Shown: piece by piece, positions 28,601-38,049 of the stretch
Layout of the letters: the number at the start of each line of letters is the position of its first letter
How positions within the stretch are numbered: the first letter of the stretch is position 1
The notes under the pieces: model-generated
Told to the model about the DNA's origin: nothing
Databases searched by the model: none
What the model saw: only the letters and a program-made list of their open reading frames with translations
Program-made: the position numbers and the translations under genes
NCBI GenBank assembly: GCA_017510405.1
Contig: JAFWNG010000040.1
Span: forward strand, 62,001 to 126,000
Reading direction: 5' to 3'
From: Solobacterium sp.
GTDB lineage: Bacteria; Bacillota_I; Bacilli_A; Erysipelotrichales; Erysipelotrichaceae
Length of the DNA stretch: 64,000 bases

Positions 28601-28756
28601 AAAAAACGGATACATCACATACTGTATCCGGGTATTTATACGCTTATGCCCACACACAGTATGATTCTGTGTGTGAGTCTCACATTTCGGGATGACCAGG
28701 CGTTTGCCGTGATGATGATCATTCCCGACAGAAGGATCTGTCTGTTACTCCCTCAC
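28601..28756 (-). ncRNA. Structured leader (copy A): yybP-ykoY-like aptamer plus terminator before DUF975
   Basis: In the minus direction P1 GTGAG (28756-28752) pairs with CTCAC (28677-28673), enclosing GGAGTAACAG, a GACAGA/TCTGTC hairpin, a CGGGA...TCCCG arm and TGTGAGA. The P1 - GGAGUA ... GAGA - P1' frame is the core of the manganese-sensing yybP-ykoY class. Next comes CACACACAG/CTGTGTGTG (28675-28651), which overlaps P1' by 3 bases, then a terminator CGGATACA/TGTATCCG with six Ts (28630-28601). CATACTGT in the second hairpin can pair with ACAGTATG of the terminator, forming an antiterminator. The same parts recur at 38050-38198 with compensating changes. Class assignment is from memory of the consensus. 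Confidence 0.7.
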
Positions 28757-28764
28757 CTGAGTAC

Positions 28765-28792
28765 ATCATAGCACTTCCCCGGCGTTTGTAAA
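28765..28792 (-). promoter_or_regulatory. Promoter of leader copy A
   Basis: On the minus strand TTTACA (28792-28787), 16 bases, then TATGAT (28770-28765) with an extended TGC before it. It starts transcription just before P1. The 38.2 kb copy has the same -10 TGCTATGAT. Confidence 0.75.
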
Positions 28793-28865
28793 GAATTCTC
28801 ACTGTACACGGACACGCACAGTGCAGACGGCGGAACATGTCATGATACGTACAGAGGAGGACAGT

Positions 28866-30068
28866 ATGATGAGAGGAAGCTGGTGGAAGACATTTGACCC
28901 GGAGATCCCGCGCAGGGCAGAGCAGTATATCGATCATTTTGTCCGGCAGCTTCAGGAGGATATCCGCGTATATCTGCAGAAGGACGATGTTTTCGGCGCG
29001 TTTGCGGCTTTCCGCAGTGCCTTTTCCGTCATGGAAGAGGCGGATCTTCATGAGGAAGAACTGCAGGAGGAACGGGATCATGCGCTGACAGAATGCCTGA
29101 TGAAGATACTGGGCAGGGCGTCCGGATCCGAAACAGAGATGATCCGGATATGGGTCTGTGCCCTGCACGAAGAGATCGATACGGTTGCCTGCCGGGAAGT
29201 GATCGAATATGTATACGAACACGGCTTTAATGATCCCGGGCATCTGCGCCGTCTGTACGAAGAAATACACGTTCTGCTCGATGATCCTTCCCGCATTCAT
29301 ACGGTCAGCGCGGATGACCTGTACCTGTACAGGGATATACTGATGCGTATGGGCAGCGATACGGAAGAATACGAAGCGTGGCTGGAAAGTCACGGGGAAC
29401 TGGATGCGGTATGCGCAGCCCGCCTCCGTGACGCGGAAGAGAAGGAAGAGTGGGACGCCGTATACTTTCTGATGAAACTGGAATATAACCGCTGTGATCC
29501 GGGGCGGAAAGACCGCTATGTGTACCGGCTGTATGATCTGTGCCGGAAACGGAATGATCAGGAGGGGATGAAGTACTGGCTGTCCCTCTATGTACAGCAG
29601 AAGGCCGATCCTTCCGAAACCGATGTCCTTGTGCTCCGTTCCTTATGCACACCGGCGGAGTGGGCGCAGATACGTACAAATCTTCTGGAACGATGTGTGT
29701 ATCTGCGGGCAGCGATCTGCTTCGAAGACGGCATGTACGCACAGCTCCTGGAGACACTGCGTCAGTGCCGGATCAGCGTTACCGACCGGTACGCTTCGGC
29801 GCTCAGGGAAATATGTCCGGCAGAGCTGGCGGAACTGTATGCGGACCATCTCAGGAAACTGCAGGACAGATATCCGAACAAGGCACTGTATGAAGAAATG
29901 CGGAAATACCTGAAGATCCTCGCCGGGATCCCGGGCGGCCAGAAAAAAGCGGAAGAATTCATGATGGACTGGCTGACGCGCTATCCGAAGCGCAGAGCAA
30001 TGCAGGAAATGATCCGGGAAGTGAATATACAGATCCACGGGAATGTCGTATATATGGCAAATATATGA
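28866..30068 (+). CDS. Helical-repeat protein of unknown function
   Basis: GAGGAGGACAGT before ATGATG at 28866 sets the start (400 residues). The whole protein is helical and charged, with many Arg/Glu pairs and hydrophobic spacing typical of TPR/HEAT-like repeats (for example EYEAWLESHGELDAVCAARL, then DAVYFLMKLEYNRC). It resembles the helical part seen downstream of SWIM zinc fingers in some Firmicute proteins, but no CxCxnCxH motif is present. No signal or membrane span. Role unknown. Confidence 0.65.
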   Translation: MMRGSWWKTFDPEIPRRAEQYIDHFVRQLQEDIRVYLQKDDVFGAFAAFRSAFSVMEEADLHEEELQEERDHALTECLMKILGRASGSETEMIRIWVCALHEEIDTVACREVIEYVYEHGFNDPGHLRRLYEEIHVLLDDPSRIHTVSADDLYLYRDILMRMGSDTEEYEAWLESHGELDAVCAARLRDAEEKEEWDAVYFLMKLEYNRCDPGRKDRYVYRLYDLCRKRNDQEGMKYWLSLYVQQKADPSETDVLVLRSLCTPAEWAQIRTNLLERCVYLRAAICFEDGMYAQLLETLRQCRISVTDRYASALREICPAELAELYADHLRKLQDRYPNKALYEEMRKYLKILAGIPGGQKKAEEFMMDWLTRYPKRRAMQEMIREVNIQIHGNVVYMANI

Positions 30069-30158
30069 GCCGTGATCGGAAAAGAATATAAAACACGAAA
30101 GTAAAACTGTGGTATACTGCCGGCATCCTGTATAAAATACTTGGGATAGGAGGCGACT

Positions 30159-30707
30159 ATGAATTTCTATGATTTTAAAGTAACAGACCGCAAAGGCAAT
30201 GAAGTTTCACTGAGTGATTACAAGGGAAAAGTTGTTCTGGTGGTAAATACAGCGACCGGCTGCGGATTTACACCGCAGTATGAAGCAATCGAACGCATCT
30301 ATGAAACATATCGTGACAAAGGTTTTGAAGTGCTGGATATTCCGTGCAACCAGTTTGGCGCACAGGCACCGGGCACCGATGACGAGATCACGCAGTTCTG
30401 CTCGCTGCGCTACAATACGCAGTTCCCGCAGATGCATAAGTCTGAAGTGAACGGGGAAAATGAACTGCCTCTGTACACATGGCTGAAGAGCGAACAGGGC
30501 TTCTCCGGATTTACCGGCGGTGAACTTGTACCGGTGGAATTCATGGAAAAGCATCTTGCAAAGAGAGATCCGGACTATGCGTCCAAACCGGATATCAAGT
30601 GGAACTTCACAAAGTTTGTGATCGACCGCGAAGGCAATGCCGTGAAGCGTTTTGAACCGACTGCGAACATGGCAGATGTCGAAGCATTTATTCAGGAGGT
30701 CTTATGA
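30159..30707 (+). CDS. Glutathione peroxidase family protein (Cys type)
   Basis: The 182-residue protein has NTATGCGFTPQY with the peroxidatic Cys (about residue 36), LDIPCNQFGAQAPG with the Gln, and WNFTKFVIDREG with the Trp/Asn of the catalytic tetrad. Bacterial members mostly use thioredoxin to reduce peroxides. GGAGG precedes the ATG, and a TGGTATACT -10 box lies around 30111-30119. Its stop overlaps the start of the pyridoxamine kinase gene by 4 bases. Confidence 0.95.
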   Translation: MNFYDFKVTDRKGNEVSLSDYKGKVVLVVNTATGCGFTPQYEAIERIYETYRDKGFEVLDIPCNQFGAQAPGTDDEITQFCSLRYNTQFPQMHKSEVNGENELPLYTWLKSEQGFSGFTGGELVPVEFMEKHLAKRDPDYASKPDIKWNFTKFVIDREGNAVKRFEPTANMADVEAFIQEVL

Positions 30708-31522
30708 AACGTGTCGTAACGATGCAGGATATATCCTGTGCCGGCAAGTGCTCCCTGACCGTAGCACTTCCGATCCTTTCCGCGCTCGGCTCTGAGGCAG
30801 TCATCCTGCCGACAGCTGTACTGTCCACCCATACGATGTTCCAGGGATTTACATTCCGTGATCTGACCGGCGATCTGCGTCCGATCATCGCGCACTGGAA
30901 GAAGGAAGGCTTTACGTTTGATGCGGTATATACCGGTTATCTGGGTTCCTTCGAACAGCTGGACATCGCAGCAGAACTGATCGATACATTCGGCCAGGGA
31001 AAGCCGGTCGTCATCGATCCGTGCATGGCAGACAACGGCAAGCTGTATCCGGGCTTCACACCGGAATTTGCCAAAGGCATGGCAAAGCTGTGCGGCAAGG
31101 CAAATATTATCTGCCCGAATCTTACCGAAGCATCCTTCCTGCTGGATATCCCGTACGCCGAGACCTATGATGAAGCATATGTCAAAGACGTACTGAAGAA
31201 ACTGGCAGACCTCGGTCCGGAGACAGCCATCCTGACAGGCATCTCCTTCCGGGAAGGCACACTGGGTGCCTATGGCTACAATCGTAAAACAGATACGTAC
31301 TTCTACCGTTATACGGAAGAGCAGATCGAGCACTTCCACGGTACCGGCGATATCTGGGCAAGCACACTGACCGGCGCGCTCGTACAGGGACGTTCCCTGG
31401 AAGACGCAGTGCAGCTGGCATGCGACTATGTATGTGAAAGCATCCGCCTCACACTGGCAGAAGAAAACCACAATACCTATGGCGTCAACTTTGAACAGGC
31501 CATGGGCATGTTGACGAAGTAA
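30704..31522 (+). CDS. pdxY: Pyridoxamine/pyridoxal kinase family protein
   Basis: The 272-residue protein opens MKRVVTMQDISCAGKCSLTVALPIL, characteristic of PdxK/PdxY kinases. It has VVIDPCMADNGKLY, ICPNLTEASFLL and the anion-hole/catalytic segment HGTGDIWASTLTGAL with the Asp base. It phosphorylates B6 vitamers to salvage PLP. It overlaps the GPx gene and ends with a terminator. I use pdxY because the pyridoxamine-kinase branch looks closest; pdxK is equally possible. Confidence 0.88.
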   Translation: MKRVVTMQDISCAGKCSLTVALPILSALGSEAVILPTAVLSTHTMFQGFTFRDLTGDLRPIIAHWKKEGFTFDAVYTGYLGSFEQLDIAAELIDTFGQGKPVVIDPCMADNGKLYPGFTPEFAKGMAKLCGKANIICPNLTEASFLLDIPYAETYDEAYVKDVLKKLADLGPETAILTGISFREGTLGAYGYNRKTDTYFYRYTEEQIEHFHGTGDIWASTLTGALVQGRSLEDAVQLACDYVCESIRLTLAEENHNTYGVNFEQAMGMLTK

Positions 31523-31530
31523 GGAAAACG

Positions 31531-31563
31531 ATCCCGCATACTGTTTTGCATGCGGGATTTTTT
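31531..31563 (+). terminator. Terminator after the kinase gene
   Basis: ATCCCGCAT / ATGCGGGAT with a 10-base loop runs into six Ts, ending just before the next gene's ribosome site. Confidence 0.9.
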
Positions 31564-31575
31564 ACGGGGGAACGT

Positions 31576-32673
31576 ATGGAATATATACTTCAGGTATTTA
31601 CCGGCGGATGGCATACGCAGAACTATACCGCCGAAGCGATCATTGAGCGTCTCGGTACTGTTGCGGACACTATCCCGGTAAAAGCTGTGCTGATCGGCTG
31701 GAACCTCAACACCGCTCTGTACCGTGCAGTCGGGGAATTCCTGCACAGCCGTCATATCAATATGATCCTGTGGCTGCCGGTATTCTCTGAGACCGGTGAG
31801 CTTCTTCCATCCGACGAAGCACTGGATCTCAATGGGGAACCGGTCGGCAGCCTTGCCCTGCAGGAAGGCGAGAATTTCGCCTTCAGCTGTCCGGTCAGCC
31901 CGCGGAATCTGCATAATGTGCAGCAGATCTATGAGACATATTTTGAGGACTGCGGCTTTGACGGTGTCTTCCTCGATAAGATCCGCACCCAGTCATTTGT
32001 CGGAGGTATCTCCGGTGTGCTCAGCTGCGGCTGCCCGGGATGTCAGAATGTATATGCTGTACGCGGTCTTTCGCTGTCACAGGTCTCTGCGGCATACGCG
32101 GAAAAAGGGGATGCGTTCCTGGAAACTTCCGGATATATTCCGGGCAGCGGCTTTGCGTTTGCCGATCCGCTGGCAGAGCAGTTCTTTGCGCTGAAAGGCA
32201 CACTCATTGCGGAGAGTATTACGGAACTGTGCCGCTATTTCCATGCCAGAGGATTATCCGTGGGACTGGATCTCTACGCACCTCTGCTCAGCCGCTTTGT
32301 CGGCCAGTCTTACCGGGCAATCGCAAAAGAAGCGGACTTCATCAAGCCGATGCTCTACCGTAAAACCGAAGCACCGGCCGGCATCGGCTATGAGTACCGG
32401 CTTCTGAAGCAGAGTCTGCCGCATACGCAAAACTACCCGGATATCATTACAGATGATGAATTCCTGCGCAGACAGCTGGCGGAATTCCGTGACCTGCCAT
32501 GTAAAAAATATCCCGGCATTGAAGTCAATTACCGGGAAGATATCGCCAGAACAGATCCTGCGTATATCCGCGGATCCATGAAGATCCTGGAAGAAAGCGG
32601 AATGGACGGCGCAGTGCTGGCATGGGATGTCATGCTGGCACCGGATGAACATATTAAAGCAGTAAAAGAATAG
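31576..32673 (+). CDS. TIM-barrel glycoside-hydrolase-like protein
   Basis: The start at 31576 follows GGGGGAA; an ATG 30 bases upstream lies in the terminator. The 365-residue cytoplasmic protein reads like a beta/alpha barrel: VKAVLIGWNLNTALYRAV, INMILWLPVFSETGEL, DGVFLDKIRTQSFVGG with Asp residues at strand ends, and VGLDLYAPLLSRFVGQSY, then DFIKPMLYRKTEAP. The pattern is that of putative glycosidases. A CGCPGC pair (about residues 151-156) is unusual. Substrate unknown. Confidence 0.65.
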   Translation: MEYILQVFTGGWHTQNYTAEAIIERLGTVADTIPVKAVLIGWNLNTALYRAVGEFLHSRHINMILWLPVFSETGELLPSDEALDLNGEPVGSLALQEGENFAFSCPVSPRNLHNVQQIYETYFEDCGFDGVFLDKIRTQSFVGGISGVLSCGCPGCQNVYAVRGLSLSQVSAAYAEKGDAFLETSGYIPGSGFAFADPLAEQFFALKGTLIAESITELCRYFHARGLSVGLDLYAPLLSRFVGQSYRAIAKEADFIKPMLYRKTEAPAGIGYEYRLLKQSLPHTQNYPDIITDDEFLRRQLAEFRDLPCKKYPGIEVNYREDIARTDPAYIRGSMKILEESGMDGAVLAWDVMLAPDEHIKAVKE

Positions 32674-32677
32674 AAAG

Positions 32678-32709
32678 AACGGGATGATCGTGATGACCAT
32701 CCCGTTTTT
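32678..32709. terminator. Terminator between convergent genes
   Basis: AACGGGATG / CATCCCGTT is a 9-bp stem with a T run in the plus direction. It can also serve the minus reductase gene, whose flank is A-rich only weakly. Confidence 0.85.
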
Positions 32710-32724
32710 ACGTAAGTGAATGTA

Positions 32725-34650
32725 TTACAGTTCCAGGACACGCATGCTGTTGTAGCCCTGATGGATCGCGTCGATGATCTTGCCCATGCGGACATTGTCT
32801 CCGATCTGTATACATTCCAGACCGGCATCGGCGATGGATTCGTACAGACGCTGGTCCGGACGGAAGCCTGCCGCAAAGACCACATTGTCGCAGTGCAGCG
32901 TAACTTCCTGATCGTCCTTGATATACTTTACGCCGTCATCCAGGATCTCCGTCAGTCTCGCGCTGCAGATGATCTCCGTACCGGAGTTCTTCAGCAGATA
33001 TTTGAGATTCTGTTCATTCGCCACAAACGAACCGCCTCTGGCCATGACTCTGTCCAGCATCTCCACGATCGTTACTTTCTTTCCTTTCATGGAAAGGTCG
33101 CAGGCAAGCTCACAACCGACATCCCCGCCGCCGATGATCACAACACGGTCGCCGACAGTCTCTTCTCCGAGGAATACCGGGATCGCAGTACGGACGATCG
33201 GCTTGTCTCTGCCCGGTACCGGAATGATGATCGGATCACATCCGGATGCCACAACGGTATAATCCGGCGCAAAGTCCTGTACATCTTGGAGGGACGCTTC
33301 TTTTCCAAGGACGACATGAACACCGTATTTGTCCATCTGGCGGATCAGATAGCCGACCTGATCTCGTACGTCTTTCTTGAACTCCGGCGCACCTGCCGCA
33401 GCCATGGCACCGCCGAGCCGGTTCTTCTTTTCCCAGAGCGTAACGTCGAAGCCGCGCTGTGCAGCTGTAGCGGCTGCCTTCATACCGCCCGGACCGCCGC
33501 CGATGACCAGGATCTTTTTTGGCTCTTTGACCGGTTCCAGCGTATATTCCGTTTCATGCATCGCTTCCGGATTGACCGCACATGGACGCGGCCATCCTTT
33601 CATGGAATTGAAATGGCATTCCCCGCATCCAATGCACGGGTTGATTTCATCCAGCAGTCCTTTTTTTACCTTGTTCGGCCAGTATGGATCTGCGATCAGT
33701 CCGTGACCGATGGCAATCAGATCCATGGCGCCGCTTTCCAGTGCTTCCTCTGCTGTTTCCACATGATTCAGCTTGCCGTGTGCCATCAGCGGAACATTTC
33801 CGGTGACTGCACGGATCGAATTCGCTGCTTCGATATCAAAACCAGGGGACTGATACACACTGGAGACCATGCGCCACCGGCACGAATACGCGCCTCTTCC
33901 GTAATGGATCAGATCCACAAGACCGGAATCCGCCAGTGTTTTCGCAATATGCAGTCCTTCTTCGATCGGACGCTCCGGATCATCCACGCTGTCCAGCGTC
34001 ATTTTTACCGCAATCGGATAGAATCTGCCGCATACACGGCGCACTTCCTGGATGATCTCCATCATGAAACGCATGCGGTTCTCCAGACTGCCGCCGTATT
34101 CATCTGTCCGGTGATTCCACCTGGAAGAATTGAACTGATCGATCAGGTATCCGCCATAGGCATGGATCTCAATGATATCCACTCCGGCATCCATTGCAAA
34201 CTTCGCAGAAACGCCCATTGCCTTGACAAGACGCTTTACGCCGTCTGTCGGCAGTTCGCGGCAGATGAGCTCCGGCTTATAGTAATTCGGACACGGGCTT
34301 GCGGAATACGGCGGTGTATTCGGGTCGATCCAGTTCATGCGGCCGATGCCGGGGGAAAGCTGAATGCCGAATTTCGCACCGTAATTGTGTACTTTCTCCG
34401 CGACCTGATGCAGCATATACACATCTTTGATGCTGGTCAGTTTCTGGCAGGGTGCCGGTTCGAATTCTTCTGAACATACGACCGCACCAGTCAGAATGAG
34501 GCCGGCGCCTCCCTTTGCCCGTTCGCCGTAGTAATTGACATCCCGCATGTTGAATCCATAGGTATGATCTGTGGTAGTCCCCATCGGGGCAAGCACGATG
34601 CGGTTTTTCAGCTGCATCGTTCCGATCTTTGTACGTTCAAACAGTTTCAT
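32725..34650 (-). CDS. Old-yellow-enzyme type FMN / 4Fe-4S / FAD oxidoreductase (second copy)
   Basis: The second ATG (34650) is preferred, with AGGATGG about 9 bases before it; the product is 641 residues. The layout matches the reductase at 1721: an FMN barrel (MKLFERTKIGTMQLKNRIVL, IIEIHAYGGYLIDQFNSSRWN), cluster site CIGCGECHFNSMKGWPRPC, ILVIGGGPGGMKAAATAAQR, and VVIIGGGDVGCELACDLSMK. It would reduce an enoate or enone. The two proteins are clearly different in sequence and so probably in substrate. A nitroreductase gene lies just upstream on the same strand. Confidence 0.9.
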   Translation of the reverse strand: MKLFERTKIGTMQLKNRIVLAPMGTTTDHTYGFNMRDVNYYGERAKGGAGLILTGAVVCSEEFEPAPCQKLTSIKDVYMLHQVAEKVHNYGAKFGIQLSPGIGRMNWIDPNTPPYSASPCPNYYKPELICRELPTDGVKRLVKAMGVSAKFAMDAGVDIIEIHAYGGYLIDQFNSSRWNHRTDEYGGSLENRMRFMMEIIQEVRRVCGRFYPIAVKMTLDSVDDPERPIEEGLHIAKTLADSGLVDLIHYGRGAYSCRWRMVSSVYQSPGFDIEAANSIRAVTGNVPLMAHGKLNHVETAEEALESGAMDLIAIGHGLIADPYWPNKVKKGLLDEINPCIGCGECHFNSMKGWPRPCAVNPEAMHETEYTLEPVKEPKKILVIGGGPGGMKAAATAAQRGFDVTLWEKKNRLGGAMAAAGAPEFKKDVRDQVGYLIRQMDKYGVHVVLGKEASLQDVQDFAPDYTVVASGCDPIIIPVPGRDKPIVRTAIPVFLGEETVGDRVVIIGGGDVGCELACDLSMKGKKVTIVEMLDRVMARGGSFVANEQNLKYLLKNSGTEIICSARLTEILDDGVKYIKDDQEVTLHCDNVVFAAGFRPDQRLYESIADAGLECIQIGDNVRMGKIIDAIHQGYNSMRVLEL

Positions 34651-34707
34651 TATTGTTACCATCCTGTATTTTCTTATATACAGTATACAGTCAGAACTGC
34701 CAGCCCG

Positions 34708-35301
34708 TCATCCGATCCTTGTGACAGTATTTCCTTTGCGCGGCAGGGGAGTCCGGTCCGGAAGCCCGTTTTCGCTGTCCGCATAGCCCAGTGCCAGCGC
34801 GCCGTAGATGCGTTCGTTTTCTTCCAGGCCGAATCCACGGAACAGTTCCAGAACGGCAGGATCTTCATTCAGCCATTTCAGCTGGTTGATCCAGCAGGAC
34901 CCCAGGTCCAGCGCATTTGCCATGATCATCATATTTTCCAGTGCGCATGCGCAGTCCGCAATATTGTTTCCGTAATCTTTCTGATTTGCCAGTACGATCA
35001 GCACCGGAGCGTTGTAATGGAAGCGATAGCTGCCGTTCTTCGACTGAAAGATAGAAGACGCAAGCGACCGGTACATGCCTTCTTTCAGTTCCATTGCCGC
35101 AAAGACTTTCTGGGCGGTCTCTGCCAGTGTATTCAGCACTGCAGGATCGGTGATGACAAAGAAATGCGTTGTCTGGGAATTCCCGCCGGAGGGGGCATAC
35201 CGTCCTGCTTCAATGATCTGTTCCAGCAGTTCTTCCGGTACTGACCGGTTCTGAAAGCGCCGTGTGCTGCGGCGTGTTGTGATCAATTCATATGCATTCA
35301 T
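34708..35301 (-). CDS. Nitroreductase family protein
   Basis: The 197-residue protein has the FMN-phosphate motif TTRRSTRRFQNRSV, then GRYAPSGGNSQTTHFFVI and a C-terminal ALALGYADSENGLP, the standard single-domain nitroreductase pattern. It lies 57 bases upstream of the old-yellow-enzyme gene, so the two are possibly cotranscribed. The physiological substrate is unknown. Confidence 0.92.
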   Translation of the reverse strand: MNAYELITTRRSTRRFQNRSVPEELLEQIIEAGRYAPSGGNSQTTHFFVITDPAVLNTLAETAQKVFAAMELKEGMYRSLASSIFQSKNGSYRFHYNAPVLIVLANQKDYGNNIADCACALENMMIMANALDLGSCWINQLKWLNEDPAVLELFRGFGLEENERIYGALALGYADSENGLPDRTPLPRKGNTVTRIG

Positions 35302-35465
35302 ATTTACTGCTCCTGTTTCTTTTTATCATCATAGCGTTAATGGATCACTGGTGTATGGAATATGCTCTGTCATCCATAAGTAATACTGATGAATAACGCC
35401 GGAAACGGAAATTGATGCAGGCTCCTGCCTGTTTTTACTATATAGATAGGTAAACGGAGGATGAA

Positions 35466-36329
35466 ATGATGGCAAAAGATGTATTACTGATGACAGGTGC
35501 AGGACAGATCGGTCTTGCAATCGTACGCAGAATGGGATATGGCAAGAAAATCGTTCTCGCAACACGTAATGTGAAGAAAGCACAGACAACACTGGATACA
35601 CTGATCGGTGCTGGCTTTGACGCCGTTGTCATCCAGATGGACATGGCAGACCGGGATTCGATCGTGAATGCAGTAAAAGAAGCATGTTCGTACGGACCGT
35701 TAAAGATGCTGGTAAACGCAGCCGGTGTATCGCCGTCGCAGGCATCGATCGAACAGATTCTGAAAGTTGACCTGCTTGGTACAGCGATCCTGCTGGAAGA
35801 AGTACGCAAAGTGATCGCAGAAGGCGGCGTCGGCGTGACGATCTCCAGTCAGTCCGGATTCCGTATGAAGCAGCTGACACCGGAAGAAGACCGTGCTCTG
35901 GCAATGACACCGACCGAAGAACTTCTGGATCTCGAAATCCTGAAGCCTGAGAATATTGAAAACACGCTGAAGGCATACCAGCTGGCAAAACGCTGCAATG
36001 AAAAGAGAACGATGTATGAAGCCATCGAATGGGGAAAGCGCGGAGCACGCATCAACTGCATCGCTCCGGGCATTATCGTCACGCCGCTTGCAATTGATGA
36101 ATTCAACGGTATCCGCGGTGATTTCTACAAGAACATGTTTGCCAAGTGCCCGGCAGGACGCCCGGGAACGACGGATGAGATTGCAGATGTCGCTGAACTG
36201 ATCATGAGCGAACGTGCACAGTTTATTACCGGATCCACGTTCCTGATCGACGGCGGTGCAACAGCATCTTATTTCTACGGGCCGCTCCAGCCTGGTCTGG
36301 AAACCGGTATGGAAGAAGGAAAACAGTAG
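35466..36329 (+). CDS. Short-chain dehydrogenase/reductase
   Basis: The 287-residue SDR has MTGAGQIGLAIVRRM (NAD(P) loop), VNAAGVSPSQ (NAG-like), a catalytic YQLAK (Tyr and Lys) with Ser in VTISSQSG, and ARINCIAPGIIVTPL. The substrate is unknown; close relatives include hydroxysteroid-type enzymes, which would fit the two OYE enzymes in the window, but that is speculation. GGAGG precedes the ATG by 6 bases. An extra segment (about residues 135-160, EEDRALAMTPTEELLDL) sits before the catalytic Tyr, longer than in classical SDRs. Confidence 0.9.
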   Translation: MMAKDVLLMTGAGQIGLAIVRRMGYGKKIVLATRNVKKAQTTLDTLIGAGFDAVVIQMDMADRDSIVNAVKEACSYGPLKMLVNAAGVSPSQASIEQILKVDLLGTAILLEEVRKVIAEGGVGVTISSQSGFRMKQLTPEEDRALAMTPTEELLDLEILKPENIENTLKAYQLAKRCNEKRTMYEAIEWGKRGARINCIAPGIIVTPLAIDEFNGIRGDFYKNMFAKCPAGRPGTTDEIADVAELIMSERAQFITGSTFLIDGGATASYFYGPLQPGLETGMEEGKQ

Positions 36330-36333
36330 GCAT

Positions 36334-36364
36334 GAAAAAAGGCGGGGTGTGTGAACCTCGCCTT
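36334..36364 (-). terminator. Terminator of the 36371-38035 gene
   Basis: AAGGCG...CGCCTT stem with inner GGT/ACC pairs; in the minus direction a run of six Ts follows. Confidence 0.8.
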
Positions 36365-36370
36365 TGCGAT

Positions 36371-38035
36371 TTACTTCAGCAGGAAGTACGTGCCGTCTGT
36401 CTGGATCGTGATCGTATCGCCTGCTTCATGCAGGATCATATCGATGACGTCAGTATACAGCGCCTTGTAGATATGGCTGTCTGTATCTGCGATATAGATC
36501 CATGTGTTTCCGTCGATATCGATGGTCTGGATCTTCTGGATCGTTACCGTCCTGGTTTCATAGCCGGAAGTATCGGTCTCCGTACCGGACTCGATATGCA
36601 GCAGAGTGCGGTACTTTTCAATGCATTCCGCCTGTGTGGAAGCCGTTGCGACCAGGTTGTACTGCTCGACGTTGACGGCCGCGTACATCTTGACCAGTCC
36701 GTTGGCATCCTTCAGTACCATGATATACGTCGGCGTACCTTCGACATTGATCAGGCTCGGGAAGCTCGCTACGTAGCCTTTCTCCTGCACTTCGCCTTCG
36801 GCACTCTTCATGCCTGAGAATTCATCCGCACCGGCACACGGGATGAACCGTGTTTCCGATGTACGCTCGTTGGCAAGAATGAAGCCGATATTGGAACTGT
36901 CTCCGTTCAGCGATGTAATGCCGGTGTAGATCCATACGTCTCCGTCCTTGGCAATATAGCCGTAGTCCGGATAGCTGTGGGAATCACCGTCTTCATCTTC
37001 TGTCTCCATGGATGTGACCTGACGGCAGTCGGTCTGGGAGAATACGCTGTTCCAGAAACCGTGGCGCAGCTGTGCATAGTCGTTGTACTGGGTGCAGATC
37101 AGGTCTCCCTCGAATACGACGTCGACCCATACCGGGATCTCTCCGGTATTGTATTTCTCGATCTTTCCGCTGACCGGATCAATGATCAGCGCACCGGTCA
37201 CGGTCGTGCCGCCGAAGAGGCCGACGGAATGATCGTAGATGGACGCAACGTACCACGGCTTTCCTTCTTCATCGATCTCAAAGTGGACATTTCCGAACAT
37301 CACTCCCGGATACGCAAAGCGGATATGACGGTAAAGGTCTTCCTGGAAGTATGCGGACGATACATACCGGAGTCCTTCATTCAGCGCCACATATTCGGCA
37401 GACATATCCACCGGGTCAACGATGACATATCCCGGCGTTCCTTTCTTGTGATTGCTTGTCCATTTGAAGAATCCGTCATAATCCAGCGGCGCGATCTTGT
37501 ACGGAGCGTCCTGCCAGTTGATCTGCATGTAGTCACCGACATTGAACTGGGAAACGACCTGCGACAGGGAACCGATCCTTCGGTCGCCAAGCCGCTCAGC
37601 CGAAGAGGTATCCATCAGCGCGATGGAAGAAGAACCTGTTACCGACGGAATCAGATCTGCGGTGTCTTCCGTTACCGTCAGGATGCGGCTGTAGCGCTTT
37701 GCCTGGAACAGGCGTGACCCTTCGACCACGGCCAGCAGGAATGCCAGCAGTGTGCAGGCAAAGATCATACTGATGCGGCGGATCGTAAACTCTGTACGTT
37801 TGATCGTATTCCAGAGTACTTTTGTAAAGAAGTACACGATCATCAGGAACATGACAAACGCCCAGAATCCCGGACTCTTCAGATTGATCGCCGGCAGCAG
37901 GAAGTACCAGAGCACTGCGCCGATACCCAGTGTTACAAGTGCAGGTCCGAGGATCTTTCCTTTCTCCGGTGTGCCTTTGGCAAATATTCTCCGGAGTCTG
38001 CCGGTGCTTTCAGCATTGATAATGACTTTTTTCAT
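36371..38035 (-). CDS. Large membrane protein of unknown function under a riboswitch-like leader
   Basis: The start at 38035 follows GGAGGG; product 554 residues. Three membrane spans lie in the first ~100 residues (LGPALVTLGIGAVLWYFLL, AFVMFLMIVYFFTKVLW, MIFACTLLAFLLAVVEG). A ~450-residue beta-rich domain follows with repeated NDY/DGY and WYVASI, VWIYTG, TWIYIADTD elements, reminiscent of PepSY-like or propeller folds. I do not recognise the family. It shares the leader architecture and promoter with the DUF975 gene at 27831, so both probably answer to the same signal, likely Mn2+. Confidence 0.7.
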   Translation of the reverse strand: MKKVIINAESTGRLRRIFAKGTPEKGKILGPALVTLGIGAVLWYFLLPAINLKSPGFWAFVMFLMIVYFFTKVLWNTIKRTEFTIRRISMIFACTLLAFLLAVVEGSRLFQAKRYSRILTVTEDTADLIPSVTGSSSIALMDTSSAERLGDRRIGSLSQVVSQFNVGDYMQINWQDAPYKIAPLDYDGFFKWTSNHKKGTPGYVIVDPVDMSAEYVALNEGLRYVSSAYFQEDLYRHIRFAYPGVMFGNVHFEIDEEGKPWYVASIYDHSVGLFGGTTVTGALIIDPVSGKIEKYNTGEIPVWVDVVFEGDLICTQYNDYAQLRHGFWNSVFSQTDCRQVTSMETEDEDGDSHSYPDYGYIAKDGDVWIYTGITSLNGDSSNIGFILANERTSETRFIPCAGADEFSGMKSAEGEVQEKGYVASFPSLINVEGTPTYIMVLKDANGLVKMYAAVNVEQYNLVATASTQAECIEKYRTLLHIESGTETDTSGYETRTVTIQKIQTIDIDGNTWIYIADTDSHIYKALYTDVIDMILHEAGDTITIQTDGTYFLLK

Positions 38036-38049
38036 AAACGTCCCTCCAT

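Noticed and set aside
32716-34473. 585-residue plus-strand frame opposite the second old-yellow-enzyme gene
   Set aside because: Shadow; the minus frame has all catalytic and cofactor motifs.
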